From: Bolinopsis microptera
Lineage: Eukaryota > Ctenophora > Tentaculata > Lobata > Bolinopsidae
Assembly (NCBI RefSeq): GCF_026151205.1
Contig: NC_087079.1
Location: forward strand, 14,446,445 to 14,510,444
DNA length: 64,000 nucleotides
Direction: 5' to 3'
Below, piece after piece: positions 12,001-22,270 of this stretch (position 1 is its first letter; each line of letters opens with the position of its first letter). The position numbers and the translations under genes were made by a program. The notes under the pieces are model-generated. The model saw only the letters and a program-made list of their open reading frames with translations. It had not been told where the DNA came from and searched no databases.

Positions 12001-15000
12001 TTCCCTGACCTGTAACCACTGTATCCGAACTTGCAGAAGTGGATGGAGCGACGAGCCAGAGGGTCATCAGATGATCGTTATAATCGATCCCTGTCAGACA
12101 CACGCTACTCCTGTAGTCAGACCGACAAGATCAAATCCTGCACCTACAACTTCTCGTACCACCGCTGTTCGTCCTAGCAGCGTCCTAGCACTACAGTACT
12201 GCCTCGATGTTGAACTTCTACGACCTCACCAATTCTGTGAAGATTGTCAGACCTACATGGAGCTGAAGTCCTGTTCCCCTGCCATGTTTCGAGATGGATT
12301 CTATTGGTCCTGTGCTGGAGCTGTGCACACCCTCTCCATCAGAGCTGCAAGTATTATCTCTAATCGGAGTATCTCCTTATCCTCTTTTCTACATCTATTG
12401 TGGTTATTCTGCAACGGTACAAGTGTGGCAGACGCTGCTAGGATCCTGTCGATGAATGAGAAAACTGTGCGATCCCTCTACTAGTCCCTCCGCAACGACG
12501 CTTCAGTAAGACGGTGTTACAACCAAGATATACCTCGACTTATAAGCATTATATTTGGCTGAAATGTGGATTTATACGATAATATTTAATGTGGTTATGT
12601 AAATTGTAATCATCGATAACCACTATTATGCAATTTACTATCAGTTCGATATAATTTACTTCGTTTTTGAATCTCAATAATTGTGCATTAATTTATATCG
12701 TTACCAATTTCAAATACTGACACAGCCTAACCCGCAACGCAGTGATTTCAATTGTAGGTGGTAACTGCAGTTTCAGTTAAATAGATAAATTTGAGAAAAA
12801 ATTAATTAATGATTCAACTTTTTTATTGAGATCGTCCCTCCAAGCAGACATCTCATTTTAAGGATCGTAACTTGATACAGAGATCCATTTGAGAGACTGT
12901 AACCTGAAGTGAAAATCTCACAAGTCAGAAATTATATCTCGGGGTTACCCTGTTTTAAATTTAGCTGTACTCTAACCGTGCTTTAACCGTGTCTTAGTTA
13001 ACCACTTGTATGTTTATAGGTTATATTTCCCCAACCGTGTGTTAACTGTGGCTTAAGCGACCATAATGGTTGCTTATGGGTAGTTTGTGCCTTAATTGAC
13101 TGTGCCTTTACCGTGCCTTAACCGACAACCGTGCGTAGCTACATTACCGAATTGCCCAAATACATTTATAAGTACTCAATAACAATACACGACTTAATCC
13201 GATATAAGTACGATAATGGATATTTTCAGCTCGCTGGACACCCTGGGTGTGTCTTGGTTACATGACTCTGACATACTCTCTCTTCTGAATCCAGCTGGGT
13301 TCAAGTTCAACCTCTCCTACCTTAACCTTGCTGAGTCCAACATTACTGATATCAGCCTCTTTCACCTTGCTAGATCAACTCAGGTAACCCACTAACCCGG
13401 TATAGTATGATCCATTGCAATTGGTTCGTTCCATAAGTACGACGTACTGCGTACGTACTTCTGGTTATTGGTCATTTACGATTTGTCTACTCGAAAATGG
13501 AAGTTGAAATTAATTACGAGGAGTGATAGTTTGTGATTTCATATTAATCAGTCAGTAAATTCCGAGGAATCACCTAGTTAACCCTAGAGTTGATAAATAT
13601 TTGTAATTCAATCTCTCATCTCCATCATCTGCCTCTTTCAATATTGAGAAGATTTGAAAATTTGTAATATTCGCAGAACAGCCAGTAATTAATCAGAATC
13701 AGAACTCAAAACTACTCAAAACCAATTTTGTGACGAATAGATAAGGAGCATCACCTACTATATATACCCCTTAAGCTACATAAAACCGGACCAATCCAAT
13801 CTTAATGCCAAATTAAATTTTGTCGCGAAACTCTGACCCTCACATTTCTGAACTTTAACCTTGAGTCTGGAAGCGCTAATTGCATATTTCAGTTGAAGAG
13901 TCTCAATCTAAGTTGGTGTGATGAGGTGACCGATGTGGGATTGTCCCGAGTGATAACCAGTAATTCCTCTTCGTTGCAGACACTCATGAGTAAGTTTTAG
14001 TCATTTATTAGTTAAACTAGTTTAATTGTTTTTTGTATCACGCTTGTCAGTTGTCTTGTCCCATAATCATGTTGTTATGTTAGATTTTGTTTGATTGTTG
14101 CCGAATTTTTAAGATTGAAAGTTTGAACTTTGAAACTTAAGCGTTATTAATTTTTGCAGTAAGACAGTGTGGAATTGGTGTTGGCACCTTGAAGGCTATC
14201 GCAAAATGTTCTAACCTGGTCCAACTTGACATTTCAACTAACGTGGAGATATCAGGTAGTAAATATAGGTGATAAATTAGATATATATCCAAGCATTTTG
14301 TTATTTTATCACTGATGTCGTGAAATACAGTACATTGAATATAATACAGTACATCGATTTAATTCGAATATACAGTACATTGAATAATGAATATACATTG
14401 AATATACCATTATTATATGTATGAAATCTACCATTTAGTCTCACTTTTATTATCCTACTTTTTTTGAACATCCCAACATATAAATGTAAACCCTCTCCTT
14501 TTCAGATGAGGTATGGACTCCACTAGCAGTAGGATTACCTCGCCTCCAAGAACTGGATGCCAGCTGGGTCTTTGGAATGAGAGACACTAAGCTAGCCCTG
14601 CTCTTTCATCACTGTCACGAGTTAAGGAAGCTCACTATTGACGGCCACAAGCAGATTACTACAGACCTGTTTAGGAAGATGGTTGTTACAATGGAGGTAT
14701 GATAATATAATTATCGATGAATGTGATTTGTGGGAAGACTAGCATGATATTCATCTTTATTGATAAGACTTTTTAAGCCTATAATGTATGACAAGTTAAG
14801 GTTTGTGCTAATGTATAATAACCACTATTACTTCTCCTACAGAATGGGAGAAGAGTACGAAGTGCTCAGTACGCTCCTCGCTTACAGTGAGTTGTATCAC
14901 AGTAGATCAATTTAAAATACATCTGCATACCAAAATACTTTCTTCAAGATATCAGCTTCCTAAAATAGTACAACTTGATGAAATGCCATATATTAAGTAT

Positions 15001-15205
15001 ATTAACATATTACTACAAGTTAACTAATATTATTAAAAATAACACATCACGTGGCTAACAAACCCGTGGCAGGTACATAAGTCTGCAGTATTGTAATGAT
15101 ATAGAGGATGAAGAGTTGTGGGAGATTGTACAACTGTGTCAGGGCAGTTTGACTGTCAAGAACTACTATGGTGATGATATCGAGTACAGTTTGCCTGATG
15201 ACTGA
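6003..15205 (+). CDS. Leucine-rich-repeat protein with acidic/coiled-coil insertion, 13 exons
   Basis: Exons by GT-AG junctions: 6003-6197, 6407-6561, 6807-6948, 7077-7221, 7400-7549, 7672-9173, 9391-9497, 13230-13383, 13893-13989, 14160-14255, 14506-14696, 14843-14886, 15073-15205. Phases join without a stop and total 3111 bases, giving 1036 residues. Exons 1-5 (to about residue 262) and 7-13 (764 on) carry AMN1/FBXL-like repeats with motifs such as NLVDLNLSLC, LKSLNLSWCDEVTDVGLS and LRKLTIDGHKQITT. Exon 6 (about 263-763) contributes an acidic Ser/Glu/Asp-rich stretch, a predicted coiled coil with heptad-like EIKRNELLRLRLLHSLELEA, and a Cys cluster CPSCCPN, before returning to LRRs. No clear F-box is seen, so a ubiquitin-ligase adaptor role is only a possibility. 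The start is the first ATG after an in-frame stop; an upstream exon cannot be excluded. Intron 7 hosts the TIR transposon. Confidence 0.85.
9312..9350. repeat. Perfect 16-bp-stem inverted repeat in LRR-gene intron
   Basis: AACAACAAATTGTTAT is followed by a 7-base spacer and its exact reverse complement. It lies 41 bases before exon 7 of the LRR gene, close to the acceptor. It could form a hairpin in the pre-mRNA or be a foldback remnant. Confidence 0.8.
10055..11461 (+). pseudogene. LINE reverse-transcriptase C-terminal fragment
   Basis: Open frame of 468 codons. It begins in the late RT/thumb region (LIKPILLYGAPIWTP, then LKWALGVHRK) and continues into the C-terminal zinc-binding region typical of CR1/L2-like LINEs (RISAHDLHIEKGRY, then CAWC...HVLYIC). 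Endonuclease and catalytic RT motifs are missing, so the copy is 5'-truncated. The stop is followed by about 130 bases and then short TAATCCTGTG repeats near 11568-11600, which look like the simple-repeat 3' tail of CR1-type elements. It lies wholly inside the TIR transposon and therefore inserted into it later. Confidence 0.75.
11800..11807 (+). promoter_or_regulatory. TATA box upstream of transposase fragment
   Basis: TATATAAA lies 75 bases before the ATG at 11882, a plausible core promoter for the transposase. Assignment rests on sequence and spacing only. Confidence 0.4.
11882..12484 (+). pseudogene. Merlin-like transposase N-terminal fragment with CCHC knuckle
   Basis: 200 codons. A CCHC knuckle (CLHCGASGHIATIC) is followed by a low-complexity linker, then a zinc-ribbon-like CEDC and the segment FYWSCAGAVHTLSIRAASI leading into a helix-turn-helix-like stretch (GTSVADAARILSMNEKTVRS). 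That order resembles the N-terminal part of IS1016/Merlin transposases, judged from motif memory. A TAG at 12482-12484 interrupts the frame, which continues for about 20 codons in the same phase before another stop; the DDE catalytic domain is absent. It is a dead, truncated copy. Confidence 0.5.
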
Positions 15206-15259
15206 TCATCTGATCCCGAAGATATTTGAATTTGCGATTCCTCCTTCACGTGAATACTC

Positions 15260-15710
15260 ATCATTTTTGGTGTCGTGGAATTTCATGAATTTTTGAATTC
15301 CTTTAGATTTTAACAACATTTTGGCTACATTCATAACATTATGTATGTACAGACACTTCTTTTTTAGATATCGTTTAATTTGTAGAATAGTGCATATTTT
15401 CAATTGATTTTGATTGGATAATTTGAATGTAGTTTGGTTTATTATGAAGGTTTGTGATACTTGTTATGTACATAAAATTATTTATATATTTTCAACATTC
15501 ATAAAGGCGTAATTTTGTGAAATAAAATAAAAACAATATAGTCTGCAATATTTAATAAAAATGCTTTCTAGTGTTCTCTTGATTTATCAATTGTTCAGTT
15601 ATTCTTGAGAAAGTTTTATTCTGATGGTTTAATACTATAATATATTAAATTACATATACATGACATCAAATTATAAGTAACTTCTACCCACAGTTAGCTT
15701 GATGCAATGA
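15260..15710 (+). repeat. Direct copy of zinc-finger gene 3' end, downstream of LRR gene
   Basis: This segment matches the end of the coding region plus the 3' flank of the first zinc-finger gene (about 19690-20130), including GAATTTCATGAAT, the ACATTATGTATGTACAGACA block and the final CCCACAGTTAGCTTGA. It begins about 55 bases after the LRR stop codon, so it probably serves as that gene's 3' UTR; AATAAA-type signals lie near 15520. It looks like the remnant of a lost zinc-finger gene copy. Confidence 0.8.
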
Positions 15711-15785
15711 GACCTAAACCTTGATGAGAGGCTAACCTCTCCCTCTTCCACCGACCTCTCCCTCTTCCACCGACCTGACTCACAC

Positions 15786-18009
15786 ATGCTTTATTTTGTG
15801 TTTCAAGCTGCTCTGTTATTGTTGTTTCCCATTATTCATTGCTCTGGAAATGAACTAGACTTGGCCAGTTTCTCCACCGTACTTCCAGAACTTCCAACAA
15901 TTCCAGGGAATGTATCGGGGTATTCAACTGAGGTTAAAAACACTTCAGAAACTTTGGTAACCAAGTCTAGCAATTCAGAAAACGGAGCGAAAATCTTCAA
16001 CACTCACAAACCAGCGACAATCTTCAACACTCACAAACCAGTCACAAAGACCCGCAGAGTAACGGAATATCCGAGAAATGATGAAGATAGGATTGATCGT
16101 ACTATTTATGTTAACAACATTGATGAGGCCTTTATTATTCTGAAGCGAGAAATTGAGGTTTATGTTGGAAAAAATGAACTAAATTACTCCTTGATAGTTC
16201 TCGAAGAAAGGTTTGAATTCAGGCACCTGATATCCATTTCTGAGCTTAACAAAATGTCCAACCTGCACCACGGCACGATTGGACTGAAGTTTAATCAGAA
16301 GTTGTTGTTGCACAACAAGTTTCTCCATCAATTTGAACTTTGGTGGGTACTTAGATCTTGCTCGCATCTTCCTTCAATTTACATCAACAAATGTAGAGTA
16401 CTTCCTATCGAATCAGACGATATTCTCATCAACATAGCAACAGCAGAGGCGCCCAGAACATTACTTCTCCGAATAAACAACACCACAAAATTCACAAAAA
16501 TAACAGGAATCTCTCCAAATGATGTGGGTTGTTATTGCAAGGAACACAGCTCGGTTGTAGAGTGCAGCCACTGTCTCGGATCTGCCTCACTAGAATACCT
16601 GCTCTTAACCATCAAGTCTTCCTCCACCCTCCAACTCTTCTCAACCTCCTCCACTCCTCCCATCTCAATAAAATTCAAACTTTTAGACATATCTAGAATA
16701 ATATCCATCAACTGTCTCTCCTCCTCCAAAGATTACATCAGTATCGATCTGAACCACGAGAAAACATCGCTTCTTCTTGAGTTCACACCGCGTGGTATCT
16801 CCAACAAAACTGACATCACCCTCCTAAGTTGTTCCACTCCAGACGGGAGGAGTACTAAGAAACTGTGTCAACTCACTGAGAGGAACCTGTCTCTACCTAT
16901 CCGACCCATGACCAAACTTCTCCCACACGAAAATATCATCATGAATATAAAAACTCCTCGGAGTGCTAGCTACGTTGTAACGTATTATTGGTCGGTTTCT
17001 GATAACCGACCTGAAAAAGTCACCCAGGTTATAGAGACGTCAGATAGACGGTACATGGGAAGTGCTTGTTTCAACAGCAGTTTAGTGGGGTGTGAAAGGA
17101 AGCACGTGATCGGGAACACGTGGGAGGGAGCACGTGGGAGGGATCACGTGATCGAGGACACGTGGGAGGGAGCACGTGGGCGAGATCATGTGGTCGGGAA
17201 CACATCTTATAATCGAGATCTTGATAAGAGAGGTTGGTTTTAGTTGTTTGCTTGATACTTTGATAATTTGTTATTTTTTTCAGTTTTGTGAAAATGTCAA
17301 ATCATGTTTAGACTACTTATACTTTGGATATGAAATAATGTAACAAATACAGGGTGATTAAAAATAATATTGGGATTTTGAGAATTGATTAGAAAAATTA
17401 TGAAGAAGCAAATTGTATGTCGTTGCCCATGTAGCCATTTCACTTTTTTATCAGCGTGGATTATGGCTGACTTAAAAACTAATCCTAAAATCTTTACATA
17501 TTGCAGGTGTAGAGGTAGAGCAAATGGTAGTGGTATGTAACTCCACCGACACCCCTATAGTCCTGTGTACCCCTCGTTTGATAGACGGTCCCTCACACAT
17601 TGGTCACGTGCCGGAACCACGTGCCCAGAACTCTCCGCTCCTACTGGCTCTAATGTATTGTGCTGTGGCGATTCTTTTTGTTTTGCTGGGATGTTTCGGT
17701 TACAAAATGAGGAGACTTCATCTGGTATGTTAATGTAGAGATTTGATGGTAGCTGCATTTATTTATCTTGTGTTATTTCAAATTTAGGTCTGGCTGAGTA
17801 CATATTTCAAATTGAGTCGAAAAATCGTATAATGGAAACTTTAAGAAATGCATATCATTTCACACCAAATACTGAAATGCTAAAACTGGTAACTATCCCA
17901 GGATCGACAGTGTGAGTACCACACTTACGCGCAGCCGGATTGTGTGCAACTACCAAGTCTGGACTACACTGGCATTGAAATACGTCACACAGACCACACA
18001 TATCACTAG
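15786..18009 (+). CDS. Single-pass type I membrane protein of unknown function
   Basis: Three exons: 15786-17232, 17507-17724, 17902-18009; phases agree and give 590 residues. A hydrophobic N-terminus (FQAALLLLFPIIHCSG) is a likely signal peptide. The roughly 520-residue ectodomain has many NxS/T sites (NYSL, NVSG, NKTD) and scattered cysteines. A membrane segment (LLALMYCAVAILFVLLGCFG) is followed by basic KMRRLHL and a cytoplasmic tail of about 40 residues with YTGI, which fits a YxxPhi endocytic signal. I recognise no domain. The end of exon 1 carries in-frame repeats (TWEGARGRDHV) encoded by CACGTG-rich DNA. Signal peptide, sugar sites and membrane segment suggest a cell-surface glycoprotein; ligand and role are unknown. 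Confidence 0.75.
17100..17215 (+). repeat. Coding repeat rich in CACGTG motifs
   Basis: About three in-frame repeats of roughly 50 bases contain several perfect CACGTG palindromes, with GGGAGGGA between them. They encode GNTWEGARGRDHV-type repeats at the end of exon 1 of the membrane-protein gene. CACGTG is the canonical E-box bound by bHLH factors; regulatory use is only a possibility. Confidence 0.7.
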
Positions 18010-18948
18010 TTGTGTTACTGTTGAAAGTTTAATGGATTAATAACAATATTAATAACCAGGAGAATCCTTTAACGGATTAACGAGTCTTAACTTTAATTTT
18101 CAATTATAATATTTCACTTTCAGCCATAATGTTTTAGTCTTAAATTTTCAACCATAATTTTCAGCTATCATTTTTCAGCCGTAATTAATTTGATTTATTA
18201 CAAATTTATGATATTTTCATATACTGTAATTATTATTTTCAAATCATAATTTTTTAGTTATAATTATTAATCATAATTTAATAATTTAAACACTTTTATA
18301 TTATTTCGTGATTTTTATAACTTTGATAACTTTGATATTTGTTTTTATTTAATTGCTATAGCTAACAGTTAATTTATGATTAATTATTGAATATTTTATT
18401 TTATTGTTAATTTATACGTTTTATACGTTATTCTTGTTGCAACCAGAATCTGAAAATTAAACCTGACTTTAAAACTCAAGTTAACCTGTGCCACACATAA
18501 ATTATACGAAGAGAGCACCCTGAATTAGTCCCCTTAAAATATAACATTTAGATTATAGTTACTGCACATTATTTCGGGTCGTCTGCAGATTTGTTAATTA
18601 TTGAATGAACAGATTATATTGTTGTAAACTTGATCAGTTGATTTATTAATTCCTTCATTCCGTTGTGTTAATTTTTCCAATACTTCAGTTTGTCAAGTCA
18701 CGACTTATTTTTCCACGAGAATAGCAAACAGATTAATAGAAACTATTTCAACAAAGTAATAAGTTGTTGCCGATTCTTACACAGCGTCATCAATTTCTAA
18801 TTCACAGCGTCGTGAGCTTCTAATTCACCTGCTTACAAATGCACAGGAAGATGATTTAAACAATTGGTGTATTTTCAGGATGGAGCATTTTTGACTAAAT
18901 CTGAAACCTGAATTTGCAACTACCAGGTGACTATTAGAATAATCCATT
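18010..18948. other. AT-rich spacer, no gene seen
   Basis: Very AT-rich and without a convincing open frame. It separates the membrane-protein gene from the zinc-finger pair. The last 40 bases include CTACCAG just before the block shared by both zinc-finger genes, which may be a 3' splice site of a 5'-UTR intron. Confidence 0.5.
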
Positions 18949-19734
18949 ATGACCTCTACTGTGAAGCTAGAATCTATCAAATACGAGGATTGTGCACACA
19001 TCTCAACTTGCACCTGCCATTTCAAAAATAAAAAAGAACCTCTAGTTGGTGACTTATGTGTTAATGACGCGTCCAATGGGGCTGAAATCAAGCAGGAAGA
19101 AAATGTAGATCATATAAAAGAGGAGCAGGAAATTGTCTATATTAGTATAGATTCTGACTCACCACCATTTAACTCACCATCATCAGACACTCAAGTAAAG
19201 AATCAGAATCCATTAGTTCGTTTTCCCATCATATCTGAACATTCACACAACTCTGTAGATGTCCAAATGGAAGTTGAAGTTTCAACGTCTAAACAGATAA
19301 CCAATAAAAAACCGCTTGGTCAGAAATGGGATAATCTCACCTGCACCATTTGTTCGCGTAACTTCACTAATCTTGGTCTTAGAAAGCACTACAAATTTGA
19401 ACATGGAGTCATTTTCGGTGTCGAGGAATTTCATGAATTTTTGAATTCCTCAGACACTGAACTAAAGAATCGGAATCCATTAGTTCGTTTTCCCATTATA
19501 TCTGAACATTCACACCACTTGCACTCTGTAGATGTCCAAATGGGAGTTGAAGTTTCAACGTCTAAACAGATAACCAATAAAAAACCGCTTGGTCAGAAAT
19601 GGGATAATCTCACCTGCACCATTTGTTCGCGTAACTTCACTAATCTTGGTCTTAGAAAGCACTACAAATTTGAACATGGAGTCATTTTCGGTGTCGAGGA
19701 ATTTCATGAATGTTTGAATTCCTTTAGATCTTAA
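18949..19734 (+). CDS. C2H2 zinc-finger protein, copy 1 (261 aa)
   Basis: A single coding exon of 261 residues. The N-terminus is acidic and carries four matches to the SUMO consensus psi-K-x-E (VKLE, IKYE, IKQE, IKEE). Two nearly identical halves follow (about 62-160 and 168-255), each with a linker and one C2H2 finger of the form CTICSRNFTNLGLRKHYKFEH, so part of the coding region was recently duplicated in tandem. The next gene shares the N-terminal 110 residues almost unchanged. Probably a nuclear DNA- or protein-binding factor; the target is unknown. The start is supported by conservation of the ATG context in copy 2. Confidence 0.75.
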   Translation: MTSTVKLESIKYEDCAHISTCTCHFKNKKEPLVGDLCVNDASNGAEIKQEENVDHIKEEQEIVYISIDSDSPPFNSPSSDTQVKNQNPLVRFPIISEHSHNSVDVQMEVEVSTSKQITNKKPLGQKWDNLTCTICSRNFTNLGLRKHYKFEHGVIFGVEEFHEFLNSSDTELKNRNPLVRFPIISEHSHHLHSVDVQMGVEVSTSKQITNKKPLGQKWDNLTCTICSRNFTNLGLRKHYKFEHGVIFGVEEFHECLNSFRS

Positions 19735-20148
19735 GAATATTTTGGCTACATTCATAACATTATGTATGTACAGACACTTCTTTTTTAGATATGGTTTAGT
19801 TTGTAAGTAGAATAGTGCATGTTTTCAATTGATTTTGATTGGATAATTTGAATGTAGTTTGGTTTATTATGAAGGTTTGTGATACTTGTTATGTACATAA
19901 AATTATATAATATATATTTTCAATATTCATAAAGGCGTAATTTTGTGAACTTAATAAAAACAATATAGTCTGCAATATTTTATAAATATGCTTTAGTGTT
20001 TTCTTGATTAATAAATTGTTCAGTTATTCTTTCAGAGTACGTTTTATATTGATGGTTTATAATATATTTTATAACGTATGCATGACATAAAATTATAAGT
20101 AACTTCATATTCTTCCCACAGTTAGCTTGACTATTAGAATAATCCATA
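19735..20148 (+). repeat. 3' flank of zinc-finger copy 1, also present at 15.3 kb
   Basis: Non-coding spacer between the two zinc-finger genes. It matches 15290-15705 over its length at high similarity and ends CCCACAGTTAGCTTGA, directly before the block shared by the two zinc-finger start regions. It probably holds the 3' UTR and poly-A site of copy 1 and the promoter or 5' UTR of copy 2. Confidence 0.75.
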
Positions 20149-22068
20149 ATGACTTCTACTGTGAAGTTAGAACCTATCAAATACGAGGATTGTACCCACA
20201 ACTCAACTAGCACCTGCCATTTCAAAAATAAAAAAGAACCTCTAGTTGGTGACTTATGTATTTATGACGCGTCCAATGGGGCTAAAATCAAGCAGGAAGA
20301 AAATGTAGATCATATAAAAGAGGAGCAGGAAATTGTCTATATAAGTATAGATTCTGACTCACCACCATCTGACTCACCACCATGTAACTCACCATCATCT
20401 GACACTCAAGTAAAGAATCAGAATCCATCAGTTCGTTTTCCCATCATATCTGAACATTCACACAACTCTGTAGATGTCCAAATGGAAGTTGAAGTTTCAA
20501 CGTCTAAACAGATAAACAATATTGTTGACTATGACGATGATTTGTTACTCTTGATATTGACCCCTGAACAAATCCACGCTCCACTCATTTCACCCTTCAT
20601 AGAAAATAGCAATGGTTCTAACCACCTACGATCGCCACAACCCTTACAAAAACATGACGTTGTATGCTCAAATACTAGTAATATATTAGATGGTAAGAAT
20701 AGGAAAATAAGACGTCCTAACAGGAGGGGACCTTGTCCTAAAATACTACCATCTCCTTTATATGACACTGATAGAGAAAACTGTCCACCATTTGATGACC
20801 CTTCCGTTTTCAAGCACCATAATCAAAATCAGGTGGTATGTACCGGAGCTCAGGATGAAAATCCAACTAGCAGTTCTAATAACACATCCTCTGATGTAAC
20901 CGATGGTCTAGCTTTGAACAACAGAACTTACAGCTACTTACCTATCTCAAAGGAAACAATGGATTTGTACCGAGAATCTATTGGTCGTTCTAGATCTGAA
21001 AGCGGTGAACAATTTTGTTCGAATGATAGTCAGACGGTTGATGAGGGATGTTCTGTTAAAGATAATGATGACGAAATCTGTAAAAAAGTGGCTAATATTC
21101 TGCAGAAGAAACGTAAAATAGCACCAAATCTGAACTCAAAAGAGGTTCGTGATGAAACGAGCAGTCTGACTACAGCACCGAAACTTAAAATAGTACAAAA
21201 TCTGAACTCCAAAGAGGCTAATGATGAAACAAGCAGTCCGACTATATCACCGAAACCTTTTCCATGTTCTAAATGCAGTCGTCGTTGCGTATCACAGAAG
21301 GAGTTAGACCAGCATACGGTGCTACACCGCATCTCAAATGTTAGGAAAACTCTTCCTCCTTCCAAGAAAAAAACAAGCAATCTGACTACAGCACCGAAAC
21401 CTTTTCCATGTTCTAAATGCAGTCGTCGTTGCGTATCACAGAAGGAGTTAGACCAGCATACGGTGCTGCACCGCATCTCAAATGTTAGGAAAACTCTTCC
21501 TCCTTCCAAGAAAAAAACAAGCAATCTGACTACAGCACCGGAACGCAAAATAGAACCAGAACTAAACTCAGACGATGAACGTGATGAAACAAGCAGTCCG
21601 ACTACAGCACTAAAACTGAACTACGAAAAAGAATATTGTGGTAAAAAACCGCTTGGTCTGAAATGGGAAAATCTCACCTGCACCATTTGTTCACGTAACT
21701 TCACTAATCTTGGTCTTAGAACGCACTACAAATTTGAACATGGAGTCCAGTTTCCTTTTCCATGTTCTAAATGCAGTCTTCGTTGTGTATCACAGAAGGA
21801 GTTGGACCAGCATACCACACTGCGCCACACTTCAAATGCTAGGAAAACTCTACCTTCTTCCAAGACCAAAGTCCAATCTGCTTCCAAGAACAAAGTCCAA
21901 TCCTCTTCCAAGAACAAAGTCCAATTAATGTCAAAACAAGTAAAAGCAAGAATTGCTATAAGGAATGTGAAAACTCCATCTGTAAAATGTATTGAATGTG
22001 GAGCAAGGCATACTTCAATTGTTGATCTGGACAAGCATATGGAGGACCAACATCCACTGATACCATAA
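20149..22068 (+). CDS. C2H2 zinc-finger protein, copy 2 (639 aa)
   Basis: A single exon of 639 residues. The first 120 residues match copy 1, including VKLE, IKYE, IKQE and IKEE SUMO-type motifs. A long Ser/Asp-rich low-complexity middle follows, then fingers: two identical CSKCSRRCVSQKELDQHTVLH units, one CTICSRNFTNLGLRTHYKFEH finger shared with copy 1, a third diverged CSKCSLRCVSQKELDQHTTLRH unit and a last CIECGARHTSIVDLDKHMEDQH. KVQS-type Lys/Ser repeats precede the last finger. Probably nuclear; function unknown. Copy 1 resembles this protein with the middle removed, so the two arose by duplication and then gained or lost repeats. Confidence 0.8.
   Translation: MTSTVKLEPIKYEDCTHNSTSTCHFKNKKEPLVGDLCIYDASNGAKIKQEENVDHIKEEQEIVYISIDSDSPPSDSPPCNSPSSDTQVKNQNPSVRFPIISEHSHNSVDVQMEVEVSTSKQINNIVDYDDDLLLLILTPEQIHAPLISPFIENSNGSNHLRSPQPLQKHDVVCSNTSNILDGKNRKIRRPNRRGPCPKILPSPLYDTDRENCPPFDDPSVFKHHNQNQVVCTGAQDENPTSSSNNTSSDVTDGLALNNRTYSYLPISKETMDLYRESIGRSRSESGEQFCSNDSQTVDEGCSVKDNDDEICKKVANILQKKRKIAPNLNSKEVRDETSSLTTAPKLKIVQNLNSKEANDETSSPTISPKPFPCSKCSRRCVSQKELDQHTVLHRISNVRKTLPPSKKKTSNLTTAPKPFPCSKCSRRCVSQKELDQHTVLHRISNVRKTLPPSKKKTSNLTTAPERKIEPELNSDDERDETSSPTTALKLNYEKEYCGKKPLGLKWENLTCTICSRNFTNLGLRTHYKFEHGVQFPFPCSKCSLRCVSQKELDQHTTLRHTSNARKTLPSSKTKVQSASKNKVQSSSKNKVQLMSKQVKARIAIRNVKTPSVKCIECGARHTSIVDLDKHMEDQHPLIP
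21255..21537 (+). repeat. In-frame tandem duplication of a zinc-finger unit
   Basis: Two adjacent copies of about 144 bases within zinc-finger gene 2 encode the same CSKCSRRC...VRKTLPPSKKKTSNLTT segment. They differ by very few bases, so the duplication is young or has been homogenised. Confidence 0.85.
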
Positions 22069-22270
22069 TTCTTTTTATGTAATATTGTTTTTCATCATGA
22101 TAATTGATAACCAGTAACCACAGTATATCTTTTTCTTCTTCAATATTTTAATGAACATTAAGTCGTAAATAGTAATAAAATTTTGATAATTCATGGTCAC
22201 CGTGCTAGATTTATCAACATTATAATAATATCGAGATTTGACCGACACTAATAATTCATTGTCTGGCAGA

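Larger units (their letters stand above)
9706..13148 (+). mobile_element. 3.44-kb TIR DNA transposon (Merlin-like) with nested LINE
   Basis: Both ends read inward as GGTAATGTAGCTACGCACGG. The inverted repeats run about 130-155 bases (9706-9840 and about 12990-13148) and share internal CGGTTAAGGCA repeats, a CCATAAGCAACCATTATGG stretch and a GGGGAAATATAACCTATAAA block. Between them lie a LINE fragment (about 10050-11600) and a transposase fragment at 11882-12530. TIRs starting with GG plus the transposase type suggest the Merlin superfamily. That family usually makes 8-9 bp target duplications; I do not see one here, so the flanks may have diverged. The element sits in intron 7 of the LRR gene. 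Confidence 0.75.

Noticed and set aside
9660..13180. Target-site duplication for the TIR transposon
   Set aside because: The flanking 8-9 bases differ; only a shared CAAATACA at unequal distances was seen, which is not a proper duplication.
21030..21548. Antisense 172-codon frame across zinc-finger copy 2
   Set aside because: Shadow of the duplicated finger units on the other strand, with no domain of its own.
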